52,306 nt of DNA from positions 1 through 52,306 of the forward strand of contig CABZEW010000013.1 of assembly GCA_902524845.1 (NCBI GenBank). The letters run 5' to 3'. The stretch comes from an uncultured Alphaproteobacteria bacterium (GTDB lineage Bacteria > Pseudomonadota > Alphaproteobacteria > Rhodobacterales > Rhodobacteraceae). Positions 25,988 through 34,661 of the stretch are shown piece by piece (position 1 is the first letter of the stretch; each line of letters starts with the position of its first letter). The position numbers and the translations under genes were made by a program. The notes under the pieces are model-generated. The model saw only the letters and a program-made list of their open reading frames with translations. It was not told the DNA's origin and did not search any database.

Positions 25988-26971
25988 ATGAAAGCAGTAA
26001 TTATCGAAAAGTTTGGAGATTTGGAAGGATCAATCATAAAAACGGGCTTAGATATTCCGAAACCTGGTAGAAATGAGGTATTAATTAAAGTTAGGGCTGC
26101 AGGTGTGAATCGTCCTGATATTTTGCAAAGGCAAGGATTATACAAAGTGCCAAATGACGCCAGCCCAATTATGGGATTAGAGGTCTCTGGAGAGATAGTA
26201 GAGATTGGTAAAGATGTTACGAAAAAAACCCTAGGTGAGAGCGTTTGTGCATTAGTTCCTGGAGGAGGCTATGCAGAATACGTTGTAACAAATGAAGCGC
26301 ACTGTCTTCCTGTTCCTAAGGGTTTATCTATAGAGGAATCGGCAGGGCTATGTGAATGCCTTTTTACAGTTTGGATTAATATGATGAAGTTAGGTCAATT
26401 AAAGGAAAAAGAGATATTTCTAGTGCACGGTGGTTCTAGTGGTATCGGAATGTTTGCAATACAATTGGCAAAGCAACTAGGTGCAACAGTTCTCACAACT
26501 GTAAAAAACAAAGAAAAATCAGATTTTTGTTATTCGTTAGGAGCTGATGAAGTTGTTAAATATTCTGAAGAGGACTTTCACAATATTTTTAAAAGGGAAA
26601 TGGAAGGTGGGGCTATAGACCTTATATTAGATATGATTGGAGGTGACTATTTTCAAAAAAACATTGATCTTTTAGGTGTTGAAGGAAGACTGGTAACTAT
26701 TGCTTTTTTAAGAGGTGTTTCCGTAAAATTAGACTTGGGTCAATTAATCATGAAGAGAATTCATTTAACTGGTTCAACTCTTAGACCTAGATCTGCTGAA
26801 TTTAAAAGTAAGATTGCTGGTGAATTGCGTGAGTTCGTTTGGCCTTTATTGGATAGTGAAAAAGTAAAAATTCACGTTGACTCTGTATTTCCACTAGAAA
26901 AATTCAAAGATGCTCATATCCGAATGGAAAATGGAAATCATTTGGGTAAAATTATATTAAGTCTTGATTAA
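25988..26971 (+). CDS. NAD(P)H:quinone oxidoreductase, PIG3 family
   Basis: Zinc-free medium-chain dehydrogenase/reductase, 327 residues. MGLEVSGEIVEIG, GVNRPDILQRQGLY and the cofactor-binding VHGGSSGIGMFAIQLAKQLGATV are characteristic of the PIG3/TP53I3 quinone oxidoreductase group; there are no structural or catalytic zinc ligands. It probably reduces quinones or enones with NADPH. ATG start. It lies between rpsU and the TrcR gene, an order common in Rhodobacterales. Confidence 0.9.
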   Translation: MKAVIIEKFGDLEGSIIKTGLDIPKPGRNEVLIKVRAAGVNRPDILQRQGLYKVPNDASPIMGLEVSGEIVEIGKDVTKKTLGESVCALVPGGGYAEYVVTNEAHCLPVPKGLSIEESAGLCECLFTVWINMMKLGQLKEKEIFLVHGGSSGIGMFAIQLAKQLGATVLTTVKNKEKSDFCYSLGADEVVKYSEEDFHNIFKREMEGGAIDLILDMIGGDYFQKNIDLLGVEGRLVTIAFLRGVSVKLDLGQLIMKRIHLTGSTLRPRSAEFKSKIAGELREFVWPLLDSEKVKIHVDSVFPLEKFKDAHIRMENGNHLGKIILSLD

Positions 26972-27043
26972 CCAGACTTTTTTTTTGTATAAGTCAGTTC
27001 GAGACTAATGTTAAAACTTAATTCAATTGTCAGCGAGGATCAG

Positions 27044-27664
27044 ATGGAATACCCACTAATGAGAAAAGCCACAGCTGTCTGGCTTTTAGATAATACAACC
27101 CTCACTTTTAGGCAAATCGCCACGTTTTGTGGCCTTCATGAGTTAGAGGTTAGTGGTATCGCTGATGGTGAGGTGGCTGGTGGAATTCGTGGGATCGATC
27201 CTATTATTAATAGCCAACTTACAGTTGATGAGATAAAGAAATGTGAAGCAGATGAAGGATTGGATCTTCTGCTTTACAAGAACCCAGCTGCAGTAGGAGA
27301 GAAAAAATCGAGAGGGCCTAAATACACCCCTCTTTCAAAGAGACAAGATAAACCAGCAGCTATAGCTTGGATAGTGAAGTTTCATCCGGAGATCACTGAT
27401 GGACAAATATCGAGGTTGATTGGTACTACAAAAAATACGATAAAGGCTATAAGGGAAAGAACACACTGGAATATAAATTCTCTTACACCAACTGATCCAG
27501 TAATGTTAGGACTTTGTAAGCAAATCGAGCTTCAGAAGGTGTTGGATAAGATACAAACAAAGGAGACCAATGAATTGCGGGCGAATATAAGTTCTGAAAC
27601 AGATATTGGCGTCATGGAACCCTCTAAGTCATTATTTAGTGAAAACCCTGATAAGGAACACTAA
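27044..27664 (+). CDS. trcR: DUF1013 / TrcR-type cell-cycle regulator
   Basis: About 206 residues from ATG 27044, which has GAGGA just upstream and matches the family start (EYPLMRKATAVWLLDNTTLTF); ATG 27008 would add 12 residues. LMRKATAVWL, RQIATFCGLHELEVSGIADGEVAGGIRG and the second helix-turn-helix-like part SDGQIS/LIGTTKNTIKAIRERTHW are the family core. TrcR is reported as an alphaproteobacterial cell-cycle transcriptional regulator acting with sigma-70; its targets here are unknown. Expected to be near-universal in alphaproteobacteria. Confidence 0.85.
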   Translation: MEYPLMRKATAVWLLDNTTLTFRQIATFCGLHELEVSGIADGEVAGGIRGIDPIINSQLTVDEIKKCEADEGLDLLLYKNPAAVGEKKSRGPKYTPLSKRQDKPAAIAWIVKFHPEITDGQISRLIGTTKNTIKAIRERTHWNINSLTPTDPVMLGLCKQIELQKVLDKIQTKETNELRANISSETDIGVMEPSKSLFSENPDKEH

Positions 27665-27683
27665 GCTGAATAAAACCATAGGC

Positions 27684-28496
27684 TTAGTAAGCTGCCCTTT
27701 CTAATTTATTCAAAATAGATCGCCCTCCATCGATGGTAATTACTTGCCCAGTAAGGAATCTGGCACTCTCGGATGACAAAAATAGGGCAAGATCTGCTAC
27801 TTCTTCTGGCTCGGCAATGTAACCCAAGGGAGTTGCATCAATTATTGAGTCTTGTAGTTCGGGATTACTATGTAGGTTCATTCGCAAACTGGAACTCATT
27901 ATACTACCGAGAGATATAGCATTGACCCTTATCCCCTCTTTTGCAAGCGCAACGGCAAGTGATCTAGTCATTTGGTTTAAAGCTGCGCAGCTTACAGAGT
28001 ATGGCATCATTTCGGGTATTGTTTGATTAGCAGCTATAGAAGTCAAATTTATTATAGAACCAACACTCTCGCTATTTTTTCTGTTTTTAGTTTGCTTGAT
28101 TATTGATTTAGCAAAAAGCTGACTGACGTTCAAAGTCGCAATTACATTATGCGAAAGAGATTTCTCGAGAACGCCTTCTTTTTCATCCAATGGGTTTATA
28201 GGAATAATTGTCCTATTCGCATTGATCAATATATCCACTCTCTCGAATTTATTTATCGTAGTTGCAATGAGGTTATTGACAGCCAACTCATCCTGCATGT
28301 TTCCATAAAAAGAGTGAGCGTTTTCTGTATTAGAGGAAATTCCTGAGATTAAACTTTCGAGATCAAATTTAGCGTAATCTGAAAAAACAACATTTGCTCC
28401 TGCCTTTAGAAATTTTTTACCGATTTCCATTCCTATGCCATTTGATGCACCCGTTACAATGGCAGTTTTATTCTTAAAACTGTTAATCATATTCAT
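27684..28496 (-). CDS. SDR-family protein with Cys in place of the catalytic Lys
   Basis: 270 residues with the classical SDR Rossmann start (TGASNGIG at 16-23), Ser153 in INLTSIAA, and Tyr166. The active-site Lys expected four residues after Tyr166 is Cys170 (YSVSCAAL), and the NNAG motif reads NANR. The C-terminal TGQVITIDGG is normal. NAD(P) binding is likely, but standard SDR chemistry needs that Lys, so activity is doubtful or altered. The start overlaps the end of the RsmC-like gene by 14 bases. Confidence 0.85.
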   Translation of the reverse strand: MNMINSFKNKTAIVTGASNGIGMEIGKKFLKAGANVVFSDYAKFDLESLISGISSNTENAHSFYGNMQDELAVNNLIATTINKFERVDILINANRTIIPINPLDEKEGVLEKSLSHNVIATLNVSQLFAKSIIKQTKNRKNSESVGSIINLTSIAANQTIPEMMPYSVSCAALNQMTRSLAVALAKEGIRVNAISLGSIMSSSLRMNLHSNPELQDSIIDATPLGYIAEPEEVADLALFLSSESARFLTGQVITIDGGRSILNKLERAAY

Positions 28497-29508
28497 ACCT
28501 TTTAGCTTTTGGTTTCATTAACCGACAGACAAAATATTGGCTGTCTTTGTATAAAACCTTAACATTATCGAAATATTCCTTCAGCTCGCTCTCCGAATAT
28601 ACTCCTGAAACAAAAACCATCCAAACATTACCTTGACGATTTATTAGCCTGCAGCTTTGAAAAATAAAGGATCTTAGTAAACCTATATCTTTTGGATGTC
28701 CAGAATGAAAAGGAGGATTGCAAATAACATGATTGAACCGTAGTTTTAAGTTTTTTAAATCCTCTAAACTAGCCCATCTGAAGGTTGCCCTCTTATCAGC
28801 GATGTTTTTTTTTGATGCAAGGTATGCGGCATAGTTATTTTCAAACAAAGTAATTTTCGTGATCTTATCGTTTAATCTTAGTGCTTCTTTGCTTAAATAC
28901 CCCCATCCGGCACCAAGGTCAGCAACTTCTCCAAATAGTTTAGTGCTAAATGCTGAGGTGAGTTTTTGAGAACCTTTATCTACTTCTTTGGGAGAAAACA
29001 TATCACTTCTGGTATAATAGCCGTCCCTATTTATTTGGAAATCTTGATATTTCCTACAGTGCCCAAATAATTTAGTTTTTTTTTTATAGACGGCTATTCT
29101 ACCTTTTTTCTTGATCACTGTTATATCTGCGGGCCATAGCTTAGAAATATTTTTGAGGAAACTTTTGACACCTACTTGATTGTCACCATTTATAATAATC
29201 TTCCCTCCATCACTTAAATACTCCTCAGCTAAGGCCAAGAGCCCCAAATTGGTTTCTTTGCTTTTTGTCAATTCAAGAATAATAATATCGTTATAGTTGT
29301 TTAGAATAGTCGATATAACGAAACCTAAACTTTTGGCTTCCCTTAAAGCATCTTTTGCGTTTGAGATGAAGTGACATAAATGCTTATTTCTTAGACAACC
29401 AAAGTTCTGCGGTCGTTCAGAACCCACGATTGCTAATTTTTTAATATTATTTGTTGGTGCTAATTGGCTCCAAAATGTTTCAAACCTCTGGCCAGCCAGA
29501 CTCTGCAA
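28483..29508 (-). CDS. RsmC-like 16S rRNA guanine-N2 methyltransferase
   Basis: 341 residues with two related halves, as in RsmC/RlmG. The N-terminal half is a degenerate methyltransferase domain; the C-terminal half has VADLGAGWGYLSKEAL (SAM site) and the N2-guanine motif CNPPF followed by HSGHPKDIGL. RsmC modifies G1207 of 16S rRNA; the related RlmG or a tRNA target cannot be ruled out. TTG start one base after the clpS stop, so translation is probably coupled. Its 3' end overlaps the SDR gene. Confidence 0.82.
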   Translation of the reverse strand: MQSLAGQRFETFWSQLAPTNNIKKLAIVGSERPQNFGCLRNKHLCHFISNAKDALREAKSLGFVISTILNNYNDIIILELTKSKETNLGLLALAEEYLSDGGKIIINGDNQVGVKSFLKNISKLWPADITVIKKKGRIAVYKKKTKLFGHCRKYQDFQINRDGYYTRSDMFSPKEVDKGSQKLTSAFSTKLFGEVADLGAGWGYLSKEALRLNDKITKITLFENNYAAYLASKKNIADKRATFRWASLEDLKNLKLRFNHVICNPPFHSGHPKDIGLLRSFIFQSCRLINRQGNVWMVFVSGVYSESELKEYFDNVKVLYKDSQYFVCRLMKPKAKRYEYD

Positions 29509-29509
29509 T

Positions 29510-29839
29510 CTATTCCTTCTCCATCGTACATTGTAGCGGGTGTTGGTTTTTCCTAGAATAGTCCATAACCTGAGTCACTTTGGTTTCAGCAATATCATGA
29601 GAATAAACACCAACAACAGCCAAACCCTTTTTATGTACTGTAAGCATTATCTGTACTGCTCTTTCATGCCCAATAGCAAAAAATTTCTCTAACACGTGTA
29701 CTACGAATTCCATGGGAGTAAAATCGTCGTTTAACAGTAAAACTTTGTACAGCGGAGGCTTTTTAAGCTTGCTGCGCTTTTTTACAAGCACTGAGGTATC
29801 TGACAAGTTGTTGTTTATGTCGTCATCTTTATTAGCCAT
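29510..29839 (-). CDS. clpS: ATP-dependent Clp protease adaptor ClpS
   Basis: N-recognin adaptor that delivers N-end-rule substrates to ClpAP. 109 residues: a variable, charged, flexible N-terminus, then the conserved [19 protein letters not shown] (binding pocket with NDD), [31 protein letters not shown], and the C-terminal [13 protein letters not shown] start. clpA is not next to it. Divergent from the carboxypeptidase gene across 199 bases with no visible ORF. Confidence 0.95.
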   Translation of the reverse strand: MANKDDDINNNLSDTSVLVKKRSKLKKPPLYKVLLLNDDFTPMEFVVHVLEKFFAIGHERAVQIMLTVHKKGLAVVGVYSHDIAETKVTQVMDYSRKNQHPLQCTMEKE

Positions 29840-30038
29840 TTCTGTTTTCCACTATTGATTTCCCTTTTTTCTTAAACCAGTCTAAGTATATTAAAAAGTA
29901 AATAAAAGTAATAACTAACATTTTTTTTGAATTCATTGTTTTAACAGCCCTAAAGTAACGTTGGCCCTTGTTTTTTCTATATCAGGTTTGAGTGCGGATC
30001 GATTAAATTGAACAAAATATTTTTTGAATAATAAATAA

Positions 30039-31298
30039 ATGAAAAGAAGCACATTGAATACCTACTTCCGAGTGATCAATTTCTTTATTTTGACAATTCT
30101 GGTTTTATTTATTTGTTTGTCAGAGGGAACAGCTAAGACATACGCTTACATAGTCGCTGACGCAAGGGATGGTAAGGTCTTAAGAAGTCACAACTCGACA
30201 CAAATAATCCATCCAGCCTCTCTCACAAAAATGATGACACTGTATTTGGCTTTTGATGCAATACGCTATGGTCGACTAAAGTTGGATCAAAAAGCTGTTA
30301 TTAGTAAAAATGCTACATTGGAGCCTCCATCAAAATTTTGGTACAAACCAGGTCAAAGGGTCTCAATCAGGTATTTAATTAGAGCATCCGCCATAAGGTC
30401 TGCCAATGATGCAGCCACAGCGCTCGGTGAGGCTATTTCAGGTTCCGAAAAAAAATTCATAAGAGACATGAACATAGCAGCAAAAAAAATGGGCATGAAC
30501 TCTACCAGATTTAAGAATGCCCATGGTTTAACCGAGTTAGGGCATTATTCGACTGCCAAAGACATGCTTCTTTTAGCTCGGAGGCTAATGTTGGATTATC
30601 CAGAATACTTTAATATTTTCAGCAGATTAGAAACTATAGCTTCAGGAAAAAAAATAAGAAATACAAATTATAAATTTCTGAGACAATACAAGGGAGCCTC
30701 AGGTATAAAAACGGGTTATACAAATGCTGCAGGGCATAATTTGGCGGCTTCTGCAAAACGAGGTGATAAGCAACTAATAGGAATTTTGATTGGGACCACA
30801 TCATCCTCCGCGAGGGCAAAAAAAATAATTGCACTATTCGACGACGCTTTCAAAATTATCCCAATGAGAAAAAATATCAGTAAGTTGACGCCACTAAATA
30901 TGGAAACAAATACCCCAGGTACACGGACAGTTTCTGTGACCATTCCTTTGTCAAAACCGAAATCGCTTGAAGTCATGCTAGAGACTAAAAGAAAAGAAAA
31001 AACAGATCATACAAAAAAAAGAATAAATCAAATTTCAATTGACAGAGTTGAAACAAATAACTTTAACGTCGAGATCGGAATGTACGCAAATGCTACGTCA
31101 GCAGAGAAAGATATGCCAAATATTCTGCTATTAAATATTGATCTGCTAACCAGTATTGAGAATAGTTCAATAAAGATAAGAAAGAATAAAGAGAAAAAAT
31201 ATTCTATTTTTGTAAATGATATTGCATATGAATTAGCTGAAAATCTATGTTTTAGAACTAGGGCTCAAGAAAAACTTTGTAATATTGTGAAAAATTAG
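30039..31298 (+). CDS. D-alanyl-D-alanine carboxypeptidase (S11, DacA/F-like) with SPOR-like C-terminus
   Basis: Penicillin-binding protein trimming peptidoglycan stem peptides in the periplasm; 419 residues. A signal peptide/anchor (about 12-31) is followed by the three active-site motifs: SLTK with Ser61 and Lys64, SAN at 121-123, and KTG at 224-226. The last 80 residues (VEIGMYANATSAEKDM ... KKYSIFVNDIAYELAENLC) look like a degenerate SPOR domain, which binds denuded septal glycan. ATG start. It overlaps the convergent mipZ end by 4 bases. Confidence 0.9.
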   Translation: MKRSTLNTYFRVINFFILTILVLFICLSEGTAKTYAYIVADARDGKVLRSHNSTQIIHPASLTKMMTLYLAFDAIRYGRLKLDQKAVISKNATLEPPSKFWYKPGQRVSIRYLIRASAIRSANDAATALGEAISGSEKKFIRDMNIAAKKMGMNSTRFKNAHGLTELGHYSTAKDMLLLARRLMLDYPEYFNIFSRLETIASGKKIRNTNYKFLRQYKGASGIKTGYTNAAGHNLAASAKRGDKQLIGILIGTTSSSARAKKIIALFDDAFKIIPMRKNISKLTPLNMETNTPGTRTVSVTIPLSKPKSLEVMLETKRKEKTDHTKKRINQISIDRVETNNFNVEIGMYANATSAEKDMPNILLLNIDLLTSIENSSIKIRKNKEKKYSIFVNDIAYELAENLCFRTRAQEKLCNIVKN

Positions 31299-32092
31299 CC
31301 ACTAGTTAAATTTAAGCTTGCTAGTAACATCCTCATTTCTTGTCTGGCAGAAATATGGCTTAGAGTAGGTTTCCAATCATCCATTTTCTCTAAATCAAGC
31401 AAAGTCAATCCGGGTAGAAATAATTCCTTAAATATAACCCGCTCTGAAAACCCTGTACTTAATCGAAAACCAATTCTCTTTGAGAGATTTTTGAGAGATT
31501 TTCCGACCTTATATTTATTTCTACTAAAAACGTGTGATATTCTGTTTCTCAGTATAACCCAATCTATTGGCGGATGTTTTGCAGATGCTCTTAATTGTCT
31601 GCATTCCCAAACCATTTCTGAATAAATCGAGGGCCCAACTACTTTTCCTGTAGAAGCGTCGATCTTTGCTAGAAGATCAAAATCAATCAAACTATCGTTC
31701 ATTGGTGTAATAAGTATATCGGCGACAGTATGGGCCATTTTTACATAATTCGATATACCCCCCGGACAGTCAATTACCAAAAAGTCACATGATTGTTCTA
31801 AAGTCGTTAAGGCTTCTGCGAATGTTTTCTCTTCCTCTAAATTAGACTCAGCTTTACTATCTTTATTTGATTGATCAATTCTGTAAAATTTTGGACGCGG
31901 TAAGTTTAGGCTTTGTTTTTTACAAAAAGCATCTCGATTTTCTAGGAATCTAGACATACTTTTCTGTCTGATATCTAAATCAATTACTCCCACATTCTTT
32001 TTCAGATAACAGAGAGATATTGCTACATGTATAGCGGTAGTGGATTTACCGGATCCCCCTTTTTCATTTCCAAAAACTATAATCTTTCCCAT
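31295..32092 (-). CDS. mipZ: MipZ-like division-plane positioning ATPase (ParA/Mrp family)
   Basis: 265 residues. Deviant Walker A GNEKGGSGKSTTA at the N-terminus, switch I region VIDLDIRQKSMSRFLENR, and Walker B DFLVIDCPGGISNYVK. The DLDIRQ and FLENR signatures separate alphaproteobacterial MipZ from ParA and Soj. MipZ forms a gradient from the poles and inhibits FtsZ away from midcell. ATG start. It is 56 bases downstream of rpmE on the same strand, with a palindrome between, so it may have its own promoter. Confidence 0.9.
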   Translation of the reverse strand: MGKIIVFGNEKGGSGKSTTAIHVAISLCYLKKNVGVIDLDIRQKSMSRFLENRDAFCKKQSLNLPRPKFYRIDQSNKDSKAESNLEEEKTFAEALTTLEQSCDFLVIDCPGGISNYVKMAHTVADILITPMNDSLIDFDLLAKIDASTGKVVGPSIYSEMVWECRQLRASAKHPPIDWVILRNRISHVFSRNKYKVGKSLKNLSKRIGFRLSTGFSERVIFKELFLPGLTLLDLEKMDDWKPTLSHISARQEMRMLLASLNLTSG

Positions 32093-32104
32093 TTTCTGTT
32101 CCAG

Positions 32105-32116
32105 AGTCTATAGACT
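32105..32116. repeat. 12-base palindrome upstream of mipZ
   Basis: AGTCTATAGACT is a perfect palindrome ending 13 bases before the mipZ start, inside the 56-base gap between rpmE and mipZ. It could be an operator or a weak terminator stem for the ribosomal operon; no T-run follows it on the minus strand. Confidence 0.35.
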
Positions 32117-32148
32117 TTCAGGTATTGTGGGAAATAAAGTAAAAGGAG

Positions 32149-32370
32149 CTAAAGTTTGAAACCCTCATATTTTTTCTTAAATTTTGAAACTCTACCTCCA
32201 GTGTCAAGTAGCTTTTGAGAACCGCCTGTCCAAGCTGGGTGAGTTAATGGGTCTATTTCAAGGTTGAGGTTCTCATCTGTTTTCCCATAGGTCGATCTTG
32301 TCTTGTACGTCGTACCATCAGTCATTTTTACGTTAATAAAATGGTAGTCAGGGTGTATATCTTTTTTCAT
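32149..32370 (-). CDS. rpmE: 50S ribosomal protein L31
   Basis: 73 residues. [19 protein letters not shown] and [29 protein letters not shown] are the typical L31 blocks. The four Zn-binding cysteines of the C+ form are absent, so this is a C-minus (zinc-independent) L31, which is the usual alphaproteobacterial form. ATG start. Last gene of the translation operon, 4 bases after rplS. Confidence 0.95.
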   Translation of the reverse strand: MKKDIHPDYHFINVKMTDGTTYKTRSTYGKTDENLNLEIDPLTHPAWTGGSQKLLDTGGRVSKFKKKYEGFKL

Positions 32371-32374
32371 CCTC

Positions 32375-32770
32375 TTAGTCCTTTGATTTTTTCGATTCGC
32401 TAATCTCGTTTTTATAATTAGTCTTCTCGGCTATTCTAGCAGACTTTCCTCTGAGGCCTCTCAAGTAATACAGTTTGGATCTTCTAACTCTACCTCTTCG
32501 CAGGACAGTAATCGATTCAATGTTCGTAGAATAAAGTGGAAAAACTCGTTCAACTCCCTCCCCAAATGATATTTTTCTAACAGTGAATGATGCAGATAGT
32601 GTAGAGCCACCCTTTCTAGCAATAACCACTCCTTCATAGTTTTGTATTCTGGTTCGCTCACCTTCGGTAATTTTATAGCCGACTTTTATAGTATCGCCAG
32701 AGTTAAAAGCAGGTATAGTTTTACCAATTTTTTCTATCTGCTCTCTTTCAATTTTCTCAATGATATTCAT
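32375..32770 (-). CDS. rplS: 50S ribosomal protein L19
   Basis: 131 residues from ATG 32770; an in-frame TTG at 32776 is less likely because the family starts [62 protein letters not shown] and [19 protein letters not shown] are diagnostic. It sits at the 30S-50S interface. trmD lies immediately upstream in the same operon, the classic trmD-rplS order. Confidence 0.96.
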   Translation of the reverse strand: MNIIEKIEREQIEKIGKTIPAFNSGDTIKVGYKITEGERTRIQNYEGVVIARKGGSTLSASFTVRKISFGEGVERVFPLYSTNIESITVLRRGRVRRSKLYYLRGLRGKSARIAEKTNYKNEISESKKSKD

Positions 32771-32796
32771 TATCAAACCGTCAAAAAATTATTTAT

Positions 32797-33531
32797 CTAT
32801 TTTCTTTTAATCATTTTTTTTTTTTTTTCAACGTATTTAATGAATAAATCGGGCCTATTTGCTTTTGTAACCTTTTCCGATGTTTTAGTCCGCCAATCTA
32901 ATATTTTCTGGTGATCACCGGTGCGAAGAATTTCTGGTACTCTTAGTCCATTCCAGTCTATTGGTTTAGTAAACTGAGGAGCTTCAAGTAACCCATTAGT
33001 GAAACTCTCTGTTAAAGCAGATTTGGAATTACCTAGGGTACCTGGGAGTAATCTCACTACTGTATCTAATAAAACCATAGCTCCAAGCTCGCCCCCTGTT
33101 AATATAAAATCTCCAATAGATACTTCCTTCAGCTTATGCTTTTCGATCACTCTTTGATCAATACCCTCAAATCTACCACAAACAATTATTAACTGGTTAT
33201 ATTTTAGCAAATTATTTGCAAGATTTTGAGTGAGAGGAGTACCTTTTGGGCTCATGCAGATTTTAAGTGTATTCTTATCATCGATGGAGTCATATGCTTT
33301 CAAAATAGCTTCGTCCAGAACGTCTGGCCTTAAGATCATACCTGGGCCTCCTGAAATCGGTTTATCATCCACTTGTTTGTGTGTACCGCGTCCATACTGT
33401 CGTAAATCTATTATTTCTAAGGACCAGAGTTTTTTCTTTAATGCTCTACCGGTCACTGAAGCTAATAATGGTCCAGGAAAAAGTTCTGGGTATAGTGTTA
33501 TAACCTTAGCTTTCAATTTGCTTTTATTCAT
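32797..33531 (-). CDS. trmD: tRNA (guanine37-N1)-methyltransferase
   Basis: SPOUT methyltransferase making m1G37 that prevents +1 frameshifting; 244 residues. KVITLYPELFPG, the knot with CGRFEGIDQRVIE, SIGDFILTGGELGAMVLLDTVVRLLPG and SFTNGLLEAPQFTKP are all present. The 3' end of the gene holds a run of 15 A residues on the coding strand (32814-32828) that encodes Lys4 and the first base of a Met codon, giving a non-conserved basic tail. ATG start. 20 bases downstream of rimM. Confidence 0.96.
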   Translation of the reverse strand: MNKSKLKAKVITLYPELFPGPLLASVTGRALKKKLWSLEIIDLRQYGRGTHKQVDDKPISGGPGMILRPDVLDEAILKAYDSIDDKNTLKICMSPKGTPLTQNLANNLLKYNQLIIVCGRFEGIDQRVIEKHKLKEVSIGDFILTGGELGAMVLLDTVVRLLPGTLGNSKSALTESFTNGLLEAPQFTKPIDWNGLRVPEILRTGDHQKILDWRTKTSEKVTKANRPDLFIKYVEKKKKMIKRK

Positions 33532-33551
33532 ATTTTTCGATTGATTAGTGT

Positions 33552-34088
33552 CTAGGCCAGCAAGCCTTTTAAGGGGGTCAATAGGATGGTTCTTTTAGCC
33601 AAGTCTATTTTGCTTACATTGTCCTTATTAAATGGGATGTATATTGTTGGTTTACTATCGTCAAGTGAAATTTCTAATATGTCTCCGCTACCAAAGTTAA
33701 AAACGTCGCTTACGAAACCTTTTTGTATACTTCCATCAATCTTTATTTGAAGTCCTTTAAGGTCTTTATAATAGAATTCGTCTGTCATAAGTGCAGGTAG
33801 ATACTTTTTTTCGATATAAATCGATTTACCTTTCAATCGATCTGCTTGTTCTTTATTTTTAGCTTCAGGGATAGCTGCTATCCATGTTGATTGTTTTGTG
33901 TTATTTAAAAACTCGATTTTTCTTTTTAGTAGAGCATCGCCTACACAAAAAATATTAACGCTCTTTAGAAGTTTTAAATCTTCCAAATAAACTTTAACTT
34001 TTACTTGACCGTTTAGACCAAAAGAATTGACTACTTTGCCAACAGTGATGTAATTATTTAATTGTTTATTGGACACATGCAAAATCAA
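33552..34088 (-). CDS. rimM: 16S rRNA processing/maturation factor RimM
   Basis: 30S assembly factor that binds S19 and helps 16S rRNA 3'-domain maturation. 178 residues at most; ITVGKVVNSFGLNGQVKVKVYLED is the N-terminal barrel, and DLKGLQIKIDG to SGDILEISLDDSKPTIYIPFNKDNVSKIDLAKRTI is the C-terminal PRC-like barrel. The start is unsure: TTG 34088, TTG 34082 or GTG 34076 all lie before the conserved part, and no ATG is in frame. Part of the ffh-rpmE operon. Confidence 0.92.
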   Translation of the reverse strand: MILHVSNKQLNNYITVGKVVNSFGLNGQVKVKVYLEDLKLLKSVNIFCVGDALLKRKIEFLNNTKQSTWIAAIPEAKNKEQADRLKGKSIYIEKKYLPALMTDEFYYKDLKGLQIKIDGSIQKGFVSDVFNFGSGDILEISLDDSKPTIYIPFNKDNVSKIDLAKRTILLTPLKGLLA

Positions 34089-34178
34089 TCCAATTACTAA
34101 GCGATTTGCAGACAGAGAGTGTGCCTAAGTTTATTTTTCATTTAATCGATGTAAATTATATCTTTCGTTGGTTGTATT

Positions 34179-34658
34179 TCAACTTTTTTCCTCAGCTTTA
34201 GGTCCTTCAGTAGGAGTTTCCTCAGCTTTAGGTTCCTCAGTCGGAGTTTCCTCAGCTTTAGGTTCCTCAGTCGGAGTTTCCTCAGCTTTAGGTTCCTCAG
34301 TCGGAGTTCCCTCACCTTTAGGCTCTTCAGTCGGAGTTCCCTCACCTTTAGGCTCTTCCACTTCCTTTTTAGGCTTGGCCTTAATAGGATTATTCCGGAT
34401 TTTTTTCGGAAGTATCTCCAAGTTCTCCAATAATCTACTAATTCTATCGGTAGTTTGTGCTCCTTTGGATAACCATTCCTTAATTCTATCTATATCTAGC
34501 TTAACTCTATTATTATCGTCTTTTTTTAGAAGAGGATTATAAGTGCCTAATTTTTCAATAAATCTTCCATCTCTGGGCATTCTACTATCAGCAGCAACAA
34601 CCCGGTAAAATGGTCTCTTTTTTGAGCCTGCCCTGGCTAGCCGTATTTTAATGCTCAT
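34179..34658 (-). CDS. rpsP: 30S ribosomal protein S16 with decapeptide-repeat tail
   Basis: The S16 core (residues 1 to about 85: [53 protein letters not shown]) is normal. After a basic linker (KAKPKKEV) the last 59 residues are five exact-length decapeptides, two [10 protein letters not shown] and three [10 protein letters not shown], plus a partial sixth. S16 is usually 80-130 residues; here it is 159. The tail is acidic, proline-rich and probably disordered. Tail repeats cover 34182-34358. ATG start. Confidence 0.95.
   Translation of the reverse strand: MSIKIRLARAGSKKRPFYRVVAADSRMPRDGRFIEKLGTYNPLLKKDDNNRVKLDIDRIKEWLSKGAQTTDRISRLLENLEILPKKIRNNPIKAKPKKEVEEPKGEGTPTEEPKGEGTPTEEPKAEETPTEEPKAEETPTEEPKAEETPTEGPKAEEKS
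34182..34358 (-). repeat. 30-base tandem repeat coding the S16 tail
   Basis: Five full 30-base units and a 27-base partial unit in tandem, in frame within rpsP. The three units nearest the 3' end are nearly identical in DNA as well as protein, which suggests recent unit duplication. Copy number may differ between strains, always in frame. Confidence 0.95.
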
Positions 34659-34661
34659 AAA

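Noticed and set aside
29840-30038. Possible small RNA in the 199-base clpS/carboxypeptidase gap
   Set aside because: No stable stem-loop, terminator or tRNA-like cloverleaf seen; probably just two divergent promoters.
34142-34542. Long repetitive reading frames on both strands across the rpsP tail
   Set aside because: They are produced by the 30-base repeat array that codes the S16 tail; the S16 frame explains the region.
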